64,000 nt of DNA from Caldilineaceae bacterium SB0661_bin_32 (lineage in GTDB: Bacteria > Chloroflexota > Anaerolineae > Caldilineales > Caldilineaceae). A program made the translations under genes and the position numbers. Below the pieces are notes generated by a model. It was not told the origin of the DNA, searched no databases, and was given only the letters and a program-made list of their open reading frames with translations. The stretch spans positions 62,001-126,000 of the forward strand of contig VXMH01000055.1 of the NCBI GenBank assembly GCA_009841235.1. The letters are read 5' to 3'. Below, piece by piece: positions 37,651 to 45,523 of the stretch (position 1 is the stretch's first letter; every line of letters starts with the position of its first letter).

Positions 37651-38517
37651 ATGTACGACGAGGAGTTGGGTCGACTAAAAAAGCGGAACGTCAAAAAGAA
37701 GTGGCCACACGAAGCCAAGAACTTTACACCTTGGCTGTCGGACAACTTAGAGCTTTTGTCGTCTGCACTGGGGTTCAACCTAGAGTCTCCGCAAGTGGAA
37801 AAGACTGCCGGGCCTTATAGGGCCGACATATTGGCTCACAATGCCCATGACGGGCGTCGGACGATTATAGAGAATCAGCTTGCTAGAGCAAATTTGCAGC
37901 ATTTGGGACAGCTATTAGCCTATATTGCACACTTGAAAGCTCGCTATGGTGTGTGGGTGGCTACCGGTTTCAATAGAACCATCCGTAAGGCAATCCGAAT
38001 GTTGAACAGGCATTGGCCAGATTCGACTGGTGTCTTCGCCGTGAAGCTGGGTCTCTATGAAAGCGGAAACGGACACTTCGTTCCGAATCTTGAAATAGTC
38101 GAACATCCCGCGTGGTGGAATGACCCCATCGCGCTAGAGTTCTGGACCTCTTTTTCTTCTTTGCGTCAATCTGCGCTTGCCGGAATTCTGGACAGTGGCT
38201 CAAGCATGCGAAGGAGCCGGTTTCCTATTGAAGAAGCCAAACTAAGGGTGACACAGTACTTCGGGGCCAGTTTCGTCAGAGTATATGTCACGGGAGCCAG
38301 AAACGAGGCAGAAAACGACGTTTTTCCGCGATTAAACAAATATCGAGAATCGCTTAACCGTGAGTTTGACAAATCAGAATTGCTTGCAGGGCCCAATCCT
38401 CGCTTTACCACCCAATGCAAAGTGAATTCACACGAAAGACGCAATTGGAACAGAATGGTCGACTGGCTAGATAATCAGCGAATGAGATACGAGAGGGTAC
38501 TTCGCAATTGCCTCTAG
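37651..38517 (+). CDS. DUF4268/PD-(D/E)XK nuclease-like protein
   Basis: A 288-residue protein (298 if a TTG at 37621 with an AGGAG site is used). The N-terminal half carries a PD-(D/E)XK-like core: PYRADIL with Asp59, then GRRTIIENQ with Glu74-Asn-Gln76 in place of ExK, followed by HLGQLLAYIAHLKA. The C-terminal half matches DUF4268 (AKLRVTQYFGASFVRVYV region). These proteins often occur near restriction or defence genes, but none is seen here. Base and codon use are clearly AT-richer than in neighbours, and it ends at its own terminator, suggesting a recently acquired single gene. Confidence 0.75.
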   Translation: MYDEELGRLKKRNVKKKWPHEAKNFTPWLSDNLELLSSALGFNLESPQVEKTAGPYRADILAHNAHDGRRTIIENQLARANLQHLGQLLAYIAHLKARYGVWVATGFNRTIRKAIRMLNRHWPDSTGVFAVKLGLYESGNGHFVPNLEIVEHPAWWNDPIALEFWTSFSSLRQSALAGILDSGSSMRRSRFPIEEAKLRVTQYFGASFVRVYVTGARNEAENDVFPRLNKYRESLNREFDKSELLAGPNPRFTTQCKVNSHERRNWNRMVDWLDNQRMRYERVLRNCL

Positions 38518-38650
38518 TGTGAGCACTAGAACCTAGCCGAGAGATTCGCAAGGGCAGCAAGAAAGCCACTGAGAAAGATAGAAATCCATTCTCAGTGCAG
38601 TTTAGGTTTTTTGCATTCTTGAGACTAAACTTTTTTGCGATTATCCCAAT

Positions 38651-38677
38651 GCCGGCGGAGACCGTCGGCGTTTTTGT
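38651..38677 (+). terminator. Rho-independent terminator after the DUF4268 gene
   Basis: GCCGGCGG, loop AGA, CCGTCGGC (one G-U pair) followed by GTTTTTGT. Confidence 0.7.
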
Positions 38678-38766
38678 ATAACAAGGCAGCAACTATCCCG
38701 ACGAACATTTACGACAGGTTCAGATTTCCACCAAATCGGCGCCAAGCCAGGAGGAATTCAAAATTG

Positions 38767-38802
38767 ATTGGACGAAGGCCAATAGATCCCCTATCGGGGA
38801 TC
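38767..38802 (+). promoter_or_regulatory. Two tandem hairpins in the GT2 5' leader
   Basis: ATTGG (38767-38771) pairs with CCAAT (38779-38783), and GATCCCC (38785-38791) pairs with GGGGATC (38796-38802) across loop TATC. They lie 27 bp before the GTG start. Confidence 0.45.
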
Positions 38803-38829
38803 GAATACCCTCAAATCGGAGCCCATTAA

Positions 38830-40398
38830 GTGCTGATTGCACTGATCCTGGCAGGTCTGCAGATCCTTTACCTGGTCGGCGCGACAGGACTGGCCATCTA
38901 CGGCCTGCAAGCGCTGACTCTCACCTTGCTGAAACTGCGCGAGGAAAGACTGCATCGAAAGGCGACCGCACGCACAGTAGAAGGCCCGAACGGTCATTTA
39001 CACAACGAGGAGTTCGACTGGCCGGCCGTGACCGTGCAACTGCCCGTCTATAACGAAGTTCACGTAGTCGGACGTCTCATCGACGCCTGCGCCAAATTTG
39101 ACTATCCTCCCAATCGATTGCAGATTCAGGTGCTTGACGACTCGACCGACGGCACGACCTCCATCGCTGAGAACCGGGCGGCCTTTTGGCGCAGGCGCGG
39201 CGCCGACGTCCAGGTGCTGCACCGCAACGAACGCTGTGGGTATAAGGCAGGAGCCTTAAGGGAAGGTCTGTCTAAAGCGGCGGGCGAGTTTATCGCTGTT
39301 TTCGACGCAGACTTCGCGCCACAGCCCGATTTTCTCCGGCGCACCCTACCCACCTTCCTCAAAGAATCTGCGAAGGAAATCGGATTCGTACAGACCCGGT
39401 GGACGCATCTGAACGGAGAATTCTCAGCACTGACAATGCCCCAGGCGCTGGCGCTGGACGGCCACTTCGTTGTTGAGCAGGCTGCACGCCATTCAGTAGG
39501 GTTGCCGTTCGGGTTTAACGGTTCCGCGGGCGTATGGAGGCGGGCCTGTATCGAAGACCCATCGGTAGGGGGCTGGCAGGACGACACGCTCTGCGAGGAT
39601 CTGGACCTGAGTTACCGGGCCCAATTGGCCGGCTGGCGCGGCGCCTATCTGAACGGGGTAGAGGCCCCCGCCGAGCTGCCCCCCCAGCTTCTCGCTTTCA
39701 AACGGCAACAGTTCCGCTGGGCAAAGGGGAGTGTGGCGACACTGCGCAAGCTCGCCGCCTCGGTCTTGCAGGGGGGCTGGTCGACCATCATGAGGACGGC
39801 TGCCTTCGTCCATCTGGGCGGCTACCTCATTCACCCCCTGCTCCTGTTGCTGCTCCTCGTTTCCCCGCTTCTCATGCTTCTTGGCAGCCAGCCCTACTGG
39901 CCCCTGGCCTATCTGGGCCTGGTCGGCGTTGGTCCCCCCGCGCTGTATGCGCTGGCGCAGCGACGTCTGCACCCGCAGGACTGGCTGCGGCGCTGGGCCC
40001 ATCTGCCTCTGCTGATGCTTTTGGGAATGGGGCTGTCACTCAGCAATTCAGTTGCCGCCTGGCAGGCGCTGTTCGGAAGGGGCGGGACCTTTCTGCGGAC
40101 GCCAAAGTTCCGCGTAGAGGGCGGTTCCACTGCCTGGCATAGAAGCGGCTATGCCCTTGATCTGGAACCCCTGGTGGCTGCCGAGTTTTTCCTGGCTGTC
40201 TACGGTGCTATTGGCTGTTACCTTGCGGCCATGCACGGTCAGTGGTGGAACCTGCCTTTTCTGGCCTTTTACGCCGGTGGATACGCGCTGGTGGCTGGAC
40301 TCGGGCTCTATGAACCCTGGCTGGCGCGCTCTGCGCGGACGCTGCAGCGGCGCAGAGCGGCCAAGCTGTTTCGTCCAAAGAACCTTGTCAAATACTGA
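38830..40398 (+). CDS. Processive family 2 glycosyltransferase (cellulose-synthase/CslA-like)
   Basis: A 522-residue membrane glycosyltransferase. The GTG start is fixed by an in-frame TAA immediately before it and a GGAG site. One N-terminal helix (about 5-30) is followed by the GT-A domain: VTVQLPVYNE, LDDSTDGTTS, FDADFAPQPDF (DxD), TLCEDLDLSYRAQ (ED) and QQFRWAKGS (QxxRW), the full D,D,D,QxxRW set of processive enzymes. Four or more C-terminal helices form the polymer channel. It probably extends a beta-linked glucan or mannan; no BcsB or accessory gene is adjacent. Confidence 0.93.
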   Translation: MLIALILAGLQILYLVGATGLAIYGLQALTLTLLKLREERLHRKATARTVEGPNGHLHNEEFDWPAVTVQLPVYNEVHVVGRLIDACAKFDYPPNRLQIQVLDDSTDGTTSIAENRAAFWRRRGADVQVLHRNERCGYKAGALREGLSKAAGEFIAVFDADFAPQPDFLRRTLPTFLKESAKEIGFVQTRWTHLNGEFSALTMPQALALDGHFVVEQAARHSVGLPFGFNGSAGVWRRACIEDPSVGGWQDDTLCEDLDLSYRAQLAGWRGAYLNGVEAPAELPPQLLAFKRQQFRWAKGSVATLRKLAASVLQGGWSTIMRTAAFVHLGGYLIHPLLLLLLLVSPLLMLLGSQPYWPLAYLGLVGVGPPALYALAQRRLHPQDWLRRWAHLPLLMLLGMGLSLSNSVAAWQALFGRGGTFLRTPKFRVEGGSTAWHRSGYALDLEPLVAAEFFLAVYGAIGCYLAAMHGQWWNLPFLAFYAGGYALVAGLGLYEPWLARSARTLQRRRAAKLFRPKNLVKY

Positions 40399-40413
40399 TA
40401 GCGCCTGTACAAT
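40385..40413 (+). promoter_or_regulatory. Promoter of the small 71-residue protein gene
   Basis: TTGTCA (40385-40390), 17-bp spacer and TACAAT (40408-40413). The -35 box overlaps the last codons of the GT2 gene; the expected leader is about 105 nt. Confidence 0.6.
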
Positions 40414-40526
40414 TATTGTAAGTCTGAGACCGAATTGTAGCAGCCGGTGGCATTGGGTAATTTGCTCTGGTCACTGCCGCAGTCTGACGCCGCGAAGAGC
40501 CGAATTCTGGATAAAGGAAGGTGGCC

Positions 40527-40742
40527 GTGTCAAAACGAAGCTATGACGACATCACCTGGCTGGAAGATCCGAAGGACGTAATTGTCCTTGCCAACCGAAG
40601 TGAAAAAAACTTCATTTTGGAACTTCCTACCGGCCAGTATCGTCTTGATGCTGGCCGCAGAATGCGCACGTTGCGATCGATTCTGGACTTCGGCCAGATC
40701 AACGAGTTAGTGGCAAACGGCCAGTTGGTGGTCGAAGATTAA
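40527..40742 (+). CDS. Small conserved-looking protein of unknown function
   Basis: A 71-residue soluble protein starting at GTG, with an AGGAAGG site just upstream; a second GTG at 40521 would add two residues. The sequence (ITWLEDPKDVIVLANRSEKN, then LELPTGQYRLDAGRRMRTL) suggests a compact beta-rich fold with a final helix. Its good promoter and ribosome site argue that it is expressed. It sits 92 bp upstream of polA on the same strand. No family was recognised. Confidence 0.65.
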   Translation: MSKRSYDDITWLEDPKDVIVLANRSEKNFILELPTGQYRLDAGRRMRTLRSILDFGQINELVANGQLVVED

Positions 40743-40834
40743 AGTATCTGCCCTCTGCGGCGCAACTTCTCCAGCTTGCGCTCCCGGCCTTCAGTTAAGG
40801 GCGAGGCGCAGACAGGTTCAAACGGTGAGCGACA

Positions 40835-43705
40835 GTGTCGACCTACCTTCTGATTGACGGACATTCCCAGGCGTTTCGAGCGTTTTTCGGTGTCAAGACA
40901 CCCTTGGTTACTGCACGCGGCGAGCCAACCACGGCCGTGTTCGGCTTCTTTCGCAAGCTGTTCAGCGTTCTGCGGGAGTACCGGCCTCACGGCGTAGCGG
41001 TCGCATTTGACAAGGGGGACACCTGGCGCCACGAAGAGTTTGTTGAGTACAAGGCGACCCGGGACGCCATGCCCGATGAGATGCGTCCTCAAATGGACCG
41101 CATTGAACAGCTCCTGGAAGCGCTCAAGATTCCAATCCTTACGCTTGAGAACTTCGAGGCTGACGACATTTTGGGCGGGCTGGCCCGCCAGGCGGCCGGT
41201 CAGGGGCACGACGTCTTGATCCTGTCCGGCGACCGCGACATGTTTCAGCTTGTGGCAGATAGAGTCAAGATCCTCTATACCTCGGGCGGTCCTTCCCCGA
41301 CCACGCTGCCGTACGGAGTTGAGGAGGTTGCCGAGCGCTACGGCGGCCTCGACCCTGAGCAGTTTCTCGAAATGAAGGCGCTGGTCGGCGACAGCTCCGA
41401 CAATATCCCCGGTGTGCCGGGTGTTGGCGAAAAGACCGCCATTCGATTCCTTAAAGCGTATGGTTCTCTGGACGGGCTCTACGCCCACATCGACGAAATC
41501 AAGGGACCCAAGACCCAGCAGAATCTGAGGAACGCCGAAGCCGACGTCCGCCGCAACAAGAGGCTGATGACCATTGTCTGTGACCTGGACGTCTCCTTCG
41601 ATGCAGAAGCGTTCCTCCTGCAGCAATACGACGGCGCCGCCGTGCGCCGCATTTTCCAAGAGCTGGACTTTCGCAGCCTTCAGCGTGAGTTGGATCAGCT
41701 GGGGGACGCCGGTTTACGCGACAATGGGGATGGGCAGCCGGCCCTGATCGCCTCTGAGCAAACGCAGTCCGGACTCTTTCCCGACTTAGAGGAGGCTACG
41801 GATTCGGCGGGCTGGCGGCCGTCTGCGAGCGAAACCGGCGAGCATCCATACCGGTGCATACAGAGTCAGGGCGACTTGAAGGAACTTTGCAGGGACCTCG
41901 ACCAGGCCAAGATCCTTTCTTTCGACGTCGAGACCAGCGGCCGGGATCCGATGAGCGTCGACCTGGTGGGGTTGGGCATCGCCTGGGCCAAGGGTGAAGG
42001 CTGCTATATTCCCGTAGCGCACAGCGACGGTGAGCAACTGCCCTGGGAAGACGTGCGCGAGGCAGTGCAGCCCTTTTTTGCAGACCCGAAACTGCCGAAA
42101 GTGGCGCACAACGGGAAGTACGATCTTGTAGTCTGCCGCCGGCACGGTCTCAAGGTAGAAGGGCCGATCCACGATACGATGACCGTCGCCTGGCTGCTGG
42201 ACCCGGCCAACCGCGCTATTGGCCTCAAGAGCCAGGCGGAAACCGAACTTGGCTGGACGATGACAGAGATTTTAGAGCTGATCGGATCGGGCCGCAATCA
42301 GCTCTCGATCGCAGAGGTGGACATCGATCGCGTTACAGCCTACTGCGGGGCCGACGTGGACGCTACGCTTCACCTGTGGGACGTTCTCGCTCCGCGTCTG
42401 AAAGAGGCCGGCGACCGGGTCTGGAAGCTCTACGAGGAGATTGAGTTGCCTCTGCTTCCGGTTCTTGCCGACATGGAAATGGCCGGCATTCGCCTGAACA
42501 CCGACTTTCTGGAGGACCTCTCCAAAAGGCTGGTCAAGCGCTTGCAAGAGATCGATACGCTGCTGAAGGGAATCGTCGGCCGCGAATTCAACCTGCGCAG
42601 TACGCAGCAGCTCAGTACGGTTATGTTCAATGAGCTTGCTTTCCCGGCCAAGGGGCTCAAGAAGACGAAGTCGGGATTTGTCAGTACCGCGGCCGGGGAA
42701 TTGGATAAACTGAAGGCGTCCACGACCCAGTTATCGTCTGAGCAGAGCCAGTTCCTGGATCTGCTTTTCGAGCAGCGCCAGCTCGAAAAACTGCGGGGAA
42801 CCTATGTCGATACGCTGGGCTCGCTTGTCAACGGGGGAACCGGCCGCGTCCATACAAACTACAGCCAGGCAGGTTCCGCCACGGGCCGCCTCAGCAGCAA
42901 CGGTCCAAATCTGCAGAACATTCCCATTCGCACCGAGCGCGGGCGGGAGATCCGGAAGGCCTTTGAAGCGGAAGAGGGCAGCGTGCTGCTGGCGGCAGAC
43001 TACAGCCAGGTAGAGCTGAGAATTCTCGCGCACATTGCCCGGGAAGAGCCTTTGTTGGAGGCTTTCCGTCAGGGTCAGGACATTCATTCCGTGACCGCAT
43101 CGCTGCTGTTTGGCGTACCGCTGGACCAGGTCACTTACGAGCAGCGCGGCCTGGGCAAAACGATCAACTTTGCTACGATCTACGGCGTCAGCGCCTTCGG
43201 CCTCAGCAGCCGCACTGACATGGATCCAGCGGAGGCCCAGCAGTTTCTGGACCAATATTTCGCGACCTATCCGAATGTGCGCAGATACATTGACGACACG
43301 ATTCGAAAGGCGGGCGAAGAGGGATACGTCGAGACGCTATTGGGTCGCAGGCGTATCTTCCGTGAACTTCAGGGCAACCTGCCCTTCAATCAGAGGCAGG
43401 CGCTCGAACGGCAGGCTATCAACGCCCCGATCCAGGGGACTGCCGCCGACATAACGAAACTGGCGATGAGAAACCTCCATAAGCGCATCCGGGATGAGGG
43501 TCTGAAGGCGAAGATGCTTCTGCAGGTCCATGACGAACTGGTTCTGGAACTGCCTCACGAAGAGCTGAACGTGGTTGCGCCGCTCGTACGTAAGGAAATG
43601 GAGTCGGCCTTTGCGCTGGATGTCCCCTTAAGAGTTGATATCGAAGCGGGCCCGAATTGGTACGACATGGAGGAGTTGCCACTTTCACAAACACTGGTGC
43701 AGTGA
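40835..43705 (+). CDS. polA: DNA polymerase I
   Basis: A 956-residue three-domain enzyme for repair and Okazaki-fragment processing. The 5'-3' exonuclease domain opens with YLLIDGHSQAFRAFFGV and contains GDSSDNIPGVPGVGEKTA. The 3'-5' proofreading domain keeps its catalytic acids (SFDVETSGRD, AHNGKYDLVV, YCGADVDATLHLWD). The polymerase domain has motif A DYSQVELRILAHIA, motif B KTINFATIYGVSAFG and motif C QVHDELVLE. GTG start with a weak GGTGAG site. It is followed by a hairpin and then argS. Confidence 0.98.
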   Translation: MSTYLLIDGHSQAFRAFFGVKTPLVTARGEPTTAVFGFFRKLFSVLREYRPHGVAVAFDKGDTWRHEEFVEYKATRDAMPDEMRPQMDRIEQLLEALKIPILTLENFEADDILGGLARQAAGQGHDVLILSGDRDMFQLVADRVKILYTSGGPSPTTLPYGVEEVAERYGGLDPEQFLEMKALVGDSSDNIPGVPGVGEKTAIRFLKAYGSLDGLYAHIDEIKGPKTQQNLRNAEADVRRNKRLMTIVCDLDVSFDAEAFLLQQYDGAAVRRIFQELDFRSLQRELDQLGDAGLRDNGDGQPALIASEQTQSGLFPDLEEATDSAGWRPSASETGEHPYRCIQSQGDLKELCRDLDQAKILSFDVETSGRDPMSVDLVGLGIAWAKGEGCYIPVAHSDGEQLPWEDVREAVQPFFADPKLPKVAHNGKYDLVVCRRHGLKVEGPIHDTMTVAWLLDPANRAIGLKSQAETELGWTMTEILELIGSGRNQLSIAEVDIDRVTAYCGADVDATLHLWDVLAPRLKEAGDRVWKLYEEIELPLLPVLADMEMAGIRLNTDFLEDLSKRLVKRLQEIDTLLKGIVGREFNLRSTQQLSTVMFNELAFPAKGLKKTKSGFVSTAAGELDKLKASTTQLSSEQSQFLDLLFEQRQLEKLRGTYVDTLGSLVNGGTGRVHTNYSQAGSATGRLSSNGPNLQNIPIRTERGREIRKAFEAEEGSVLLAADYSQVELRILAHIAREEPLLEAFRQGQDIHSVTASLLFGVPLDQVTYEQRGLGKTINFATIYGVSAFGLSSRTDMDPAEAQQFLDQYFATYPNVRRYIDDTIRKAGEEGYVETLLGRRRIFRELQGNLPFNQRQALERQAINAPIQGTAADITKLAMRNLHKRIRDEGLKAKMLLQVHDELVLELPHEELNVVAPLVRKEMESAFALDVPLRVDIEAGPNWYDMEELPLSQTLVQ

Positions 43706-43724
43706 GCCGGTGTCGCGTTCATCA

Positions 43725-43762
43725 GAGCAGTGCTGAGAAGCGCTTCGCTCTGCGCACTGCTC
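43725..43762. repeat. Strong hairpin between polA and argS
   Basis: GAGCAGTGC (43725-43733) and GCACTGCTC (43754-43762) are perfect 9-nt arms; the loop itself contains GAAGCGCTTC and can fold further. No T-run follows; it ends 26 bp before the argS ATG. Confidence 0.6.
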
Positions 43763-43788
43763 AATGCCGGCCATGCGGGATGTAGACA

Positions 43789-45516
43789 ATGATTCGAGAC
43801 CAGATTCGGCAAATCGTCACAAAAGCAGTTGCCAGTGCACAGTCGTCCGGCAATTTGCCCCAGATAGAGTTCCCCCCGGTTGAGATTGAGCGCCCCAATC
43901 AACCAGATCATGGCGACTATAGCTCCAACTTCGCCCTCCTCGCCGCCTCCGCAATTAAGAAGGCCTCGGGCCGGAAAGCCAACCCGCGCCAGCTCGCGCA
44001 GTCTATCGTTGACAACATACCGGCAGACGAAATGGTTGGCAGCGTCGAACTGGCAGGCCCCGGCTTTATCAACTTTCGTCTCAACCAGGGCTGGCTGCAG
44101 CAAAGCGTTCTGTCCATCATCGACCAGGGCGCCTGTTTTGGCGCCATCGACCGGGGCAAAGGCCAGAGATGGCAGGTAGAATACGTCAGCGCCAACCCTA
44201 CCGGTCCGCTTCACTATGGAGGAGGCCGCAACGCCGTGCTCGGCGATGCGCTGGCGAACGTACTGGAAGCGGCAGGTTACGACGTCCAGCGCGAATTCTA
44301 TGTAAACGACGGCGGGTCGCAGATCCAGCTCTTTATCGAAAGCCTGTACGCCTGCTATCTCCAGCTGTGCGAAAAGCTGGATGGCGCGCCTGTGCGAAAC
44401 GTGGAGATTCCCGACGGCGCCTACCAGGGAGCCTACCTGCACGACTATGCCAGGCTTGTGCGTGAGCAGGTAGGCGATCGCCTGGCCCACCTCGAGCCCG
44501 CCGAGGCGAGGGAAGCCCTGCGCGACATTGGCCGCGAAATCGTGGTGACGGACATCAGGGATGAACTCGCGGCAATGGGCGTCACTTTCGACCGCTGGTT
44601 CAGCGAGAAGAGCCTGTATGACGAGGGTCTGGTTGACCGGCTGCTCAAAGAGCTTTCCGAAAAGGGAGAGGTGATCAAGCGGGACGGGGCGCACTGGTTT
44701 CTGGCCAGCAAATACCCGGGCAACGAAAAGGATGAGGTGGTGGTACGGTCCAGCGGGGCGCCGACCTACTTCGCCAGCGATATTGCCTATCACTATGACA
44801 AGTTCGTTCGCCGCAGATTTGACCGCGTAGTCAACGTTTGGGCTGTAGATCACCAGGGTCACGTTCCTCGCATGGGGGCGATCATGCGGGCGCTGGACTT
44901 GGATCCGGAACGCCTGACGATACTGCTGTATAACCTGGTCAAGTTGATCCGCGAAGGGCAGGAAGTGAAGATGAGTAAACGCTCCGGCGATTTCCTGACT
45001 GTGCGCGAAGTCGTGGAGGAGGTGGGGCCGGATGCGATGCGATTCATGCTGCTCACGACCAGTCCTGAAAGCGGCATCGAATTCGATATGAGCCTGGCAG
45101 TCCAGCGTAAGAACGAAAACCGGGTCTTCTATGTGCAGTACGGACACGCTCGGATCTGTTCACTCTTGCAGAGGGCTGCTGACAGCGGGCATCGAAACCC
45201 CGAGGCGCTTCCCGAAGACGCATCCGAAGTCGTGAACCTCCTGACCGACCCGGCGGAGCTGGCGCTGATTCGACGTATGTTGGAAATGGAGGAACAGATC
45301 GAGCTGGCGGTCGAGCGGCTGTCACCGCACAATCTCACATACTATGCCGAAGACCTGACAAAGACGTTCAGCGTCTTTTATGAAAACTGCCAGGTCCTGC
45401 ATTCTGACGTACCTCAGCCGCTGGCGCGTGCGAGGCTGCTGCTGATCCTGGCTGCGAGGACAGCACTGTCAAGGGTATTGAGTCTGATGGGAATGAGCGC
45501 GCCGCAAGAAATGTGA
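43789..45516 (+). CDS. argS: Arginyl-tRNA synthetase
   Basis: A 575-residue class I synthetase. The N-terminal Add-1 domain (about 1-115) is followed by SANPTGPLHYGGGRNAVLGD, in which the usual HVGHGR (HIGH) signature is changed to HYGGGR, then FYVNDGGSQIQLF and the KMSKR loop VKMSKRSGDF. The DALR anticodon-binding domain closes the protein (RMLEMEEQIELAVERL). Length is normal. It lies between polA and serA with a 7-bp gap to serA, so argS and serA are probably cotranscribed. Confidence 0.97.
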   Translation: MIRDQIRQIVTKAVASAQSSGNLPQIEFPPVEIERPNQPDHGDYSSNFALLAASAIKKASGRKANPRQLAQSIVDNIPADEMVGSVELAGPGFINFRLNQGWLQQSVLSIIDQGACFGAIDRGKGQRWQVEYVSANPTGPLHYGGGRNAVLGDALANVLEAAGYDVQREFYVNDGGSQIQLFIESLYACYLQLCEKLDGAPVRNVEIPDGAYQGAYLHDYARLVREQVGDRLAHLEPAEAREALRDIGREIVVTDIRDELAAMGVTFDRWFSEKSLYDEGLVDRLLKELSEKGEVIKRDGAHWFLASKYPGNEKDEVVVRSSGAPTYFASDIAYHYDKFVRRRFDRVVNVWAVDHQGHVPRMGAIMRALDLDPERLTILLYNLVKLIREGQEVKMSKRSGDFLTVREVVEEVGPDAMRFMLLTTSPESGIEFDMSLAVQRKNENRVFYVQYGHARICSLLQRAADSGHRNPEALPEDASEVVNLLTDPAELALIRRMLEMEEQIELAVERLSPHNLTYYAEDLTKTFSVFYENCQVLHSDVPQPLARARLLLILAARTALSRVLSLMGMSAPQEM

Positions 45517-45523
45517 GAACTGT

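Larger units (their letters stand above)
38518..38829. other. AT-richer intergenic region with hairpins
   Basis: About 310 bp between the DUF4268 gene and the GT2 gene. It contains a terminator (38651-38677) and two tandem hairpins (38767-38802). No gene was found. Confidence 0.6.

Noticed and set aside
38785-38802. c-di-GMP riboswitch in front of the GT2 gene
   Set aside because: The hairpins are too small and the conserved GEMM core is absent.
43555-45147. Minus-strand open frame of 530 codons
   Set aside because: Antisense to the end of polA and argS, both unmistakable genes; no domain motif.
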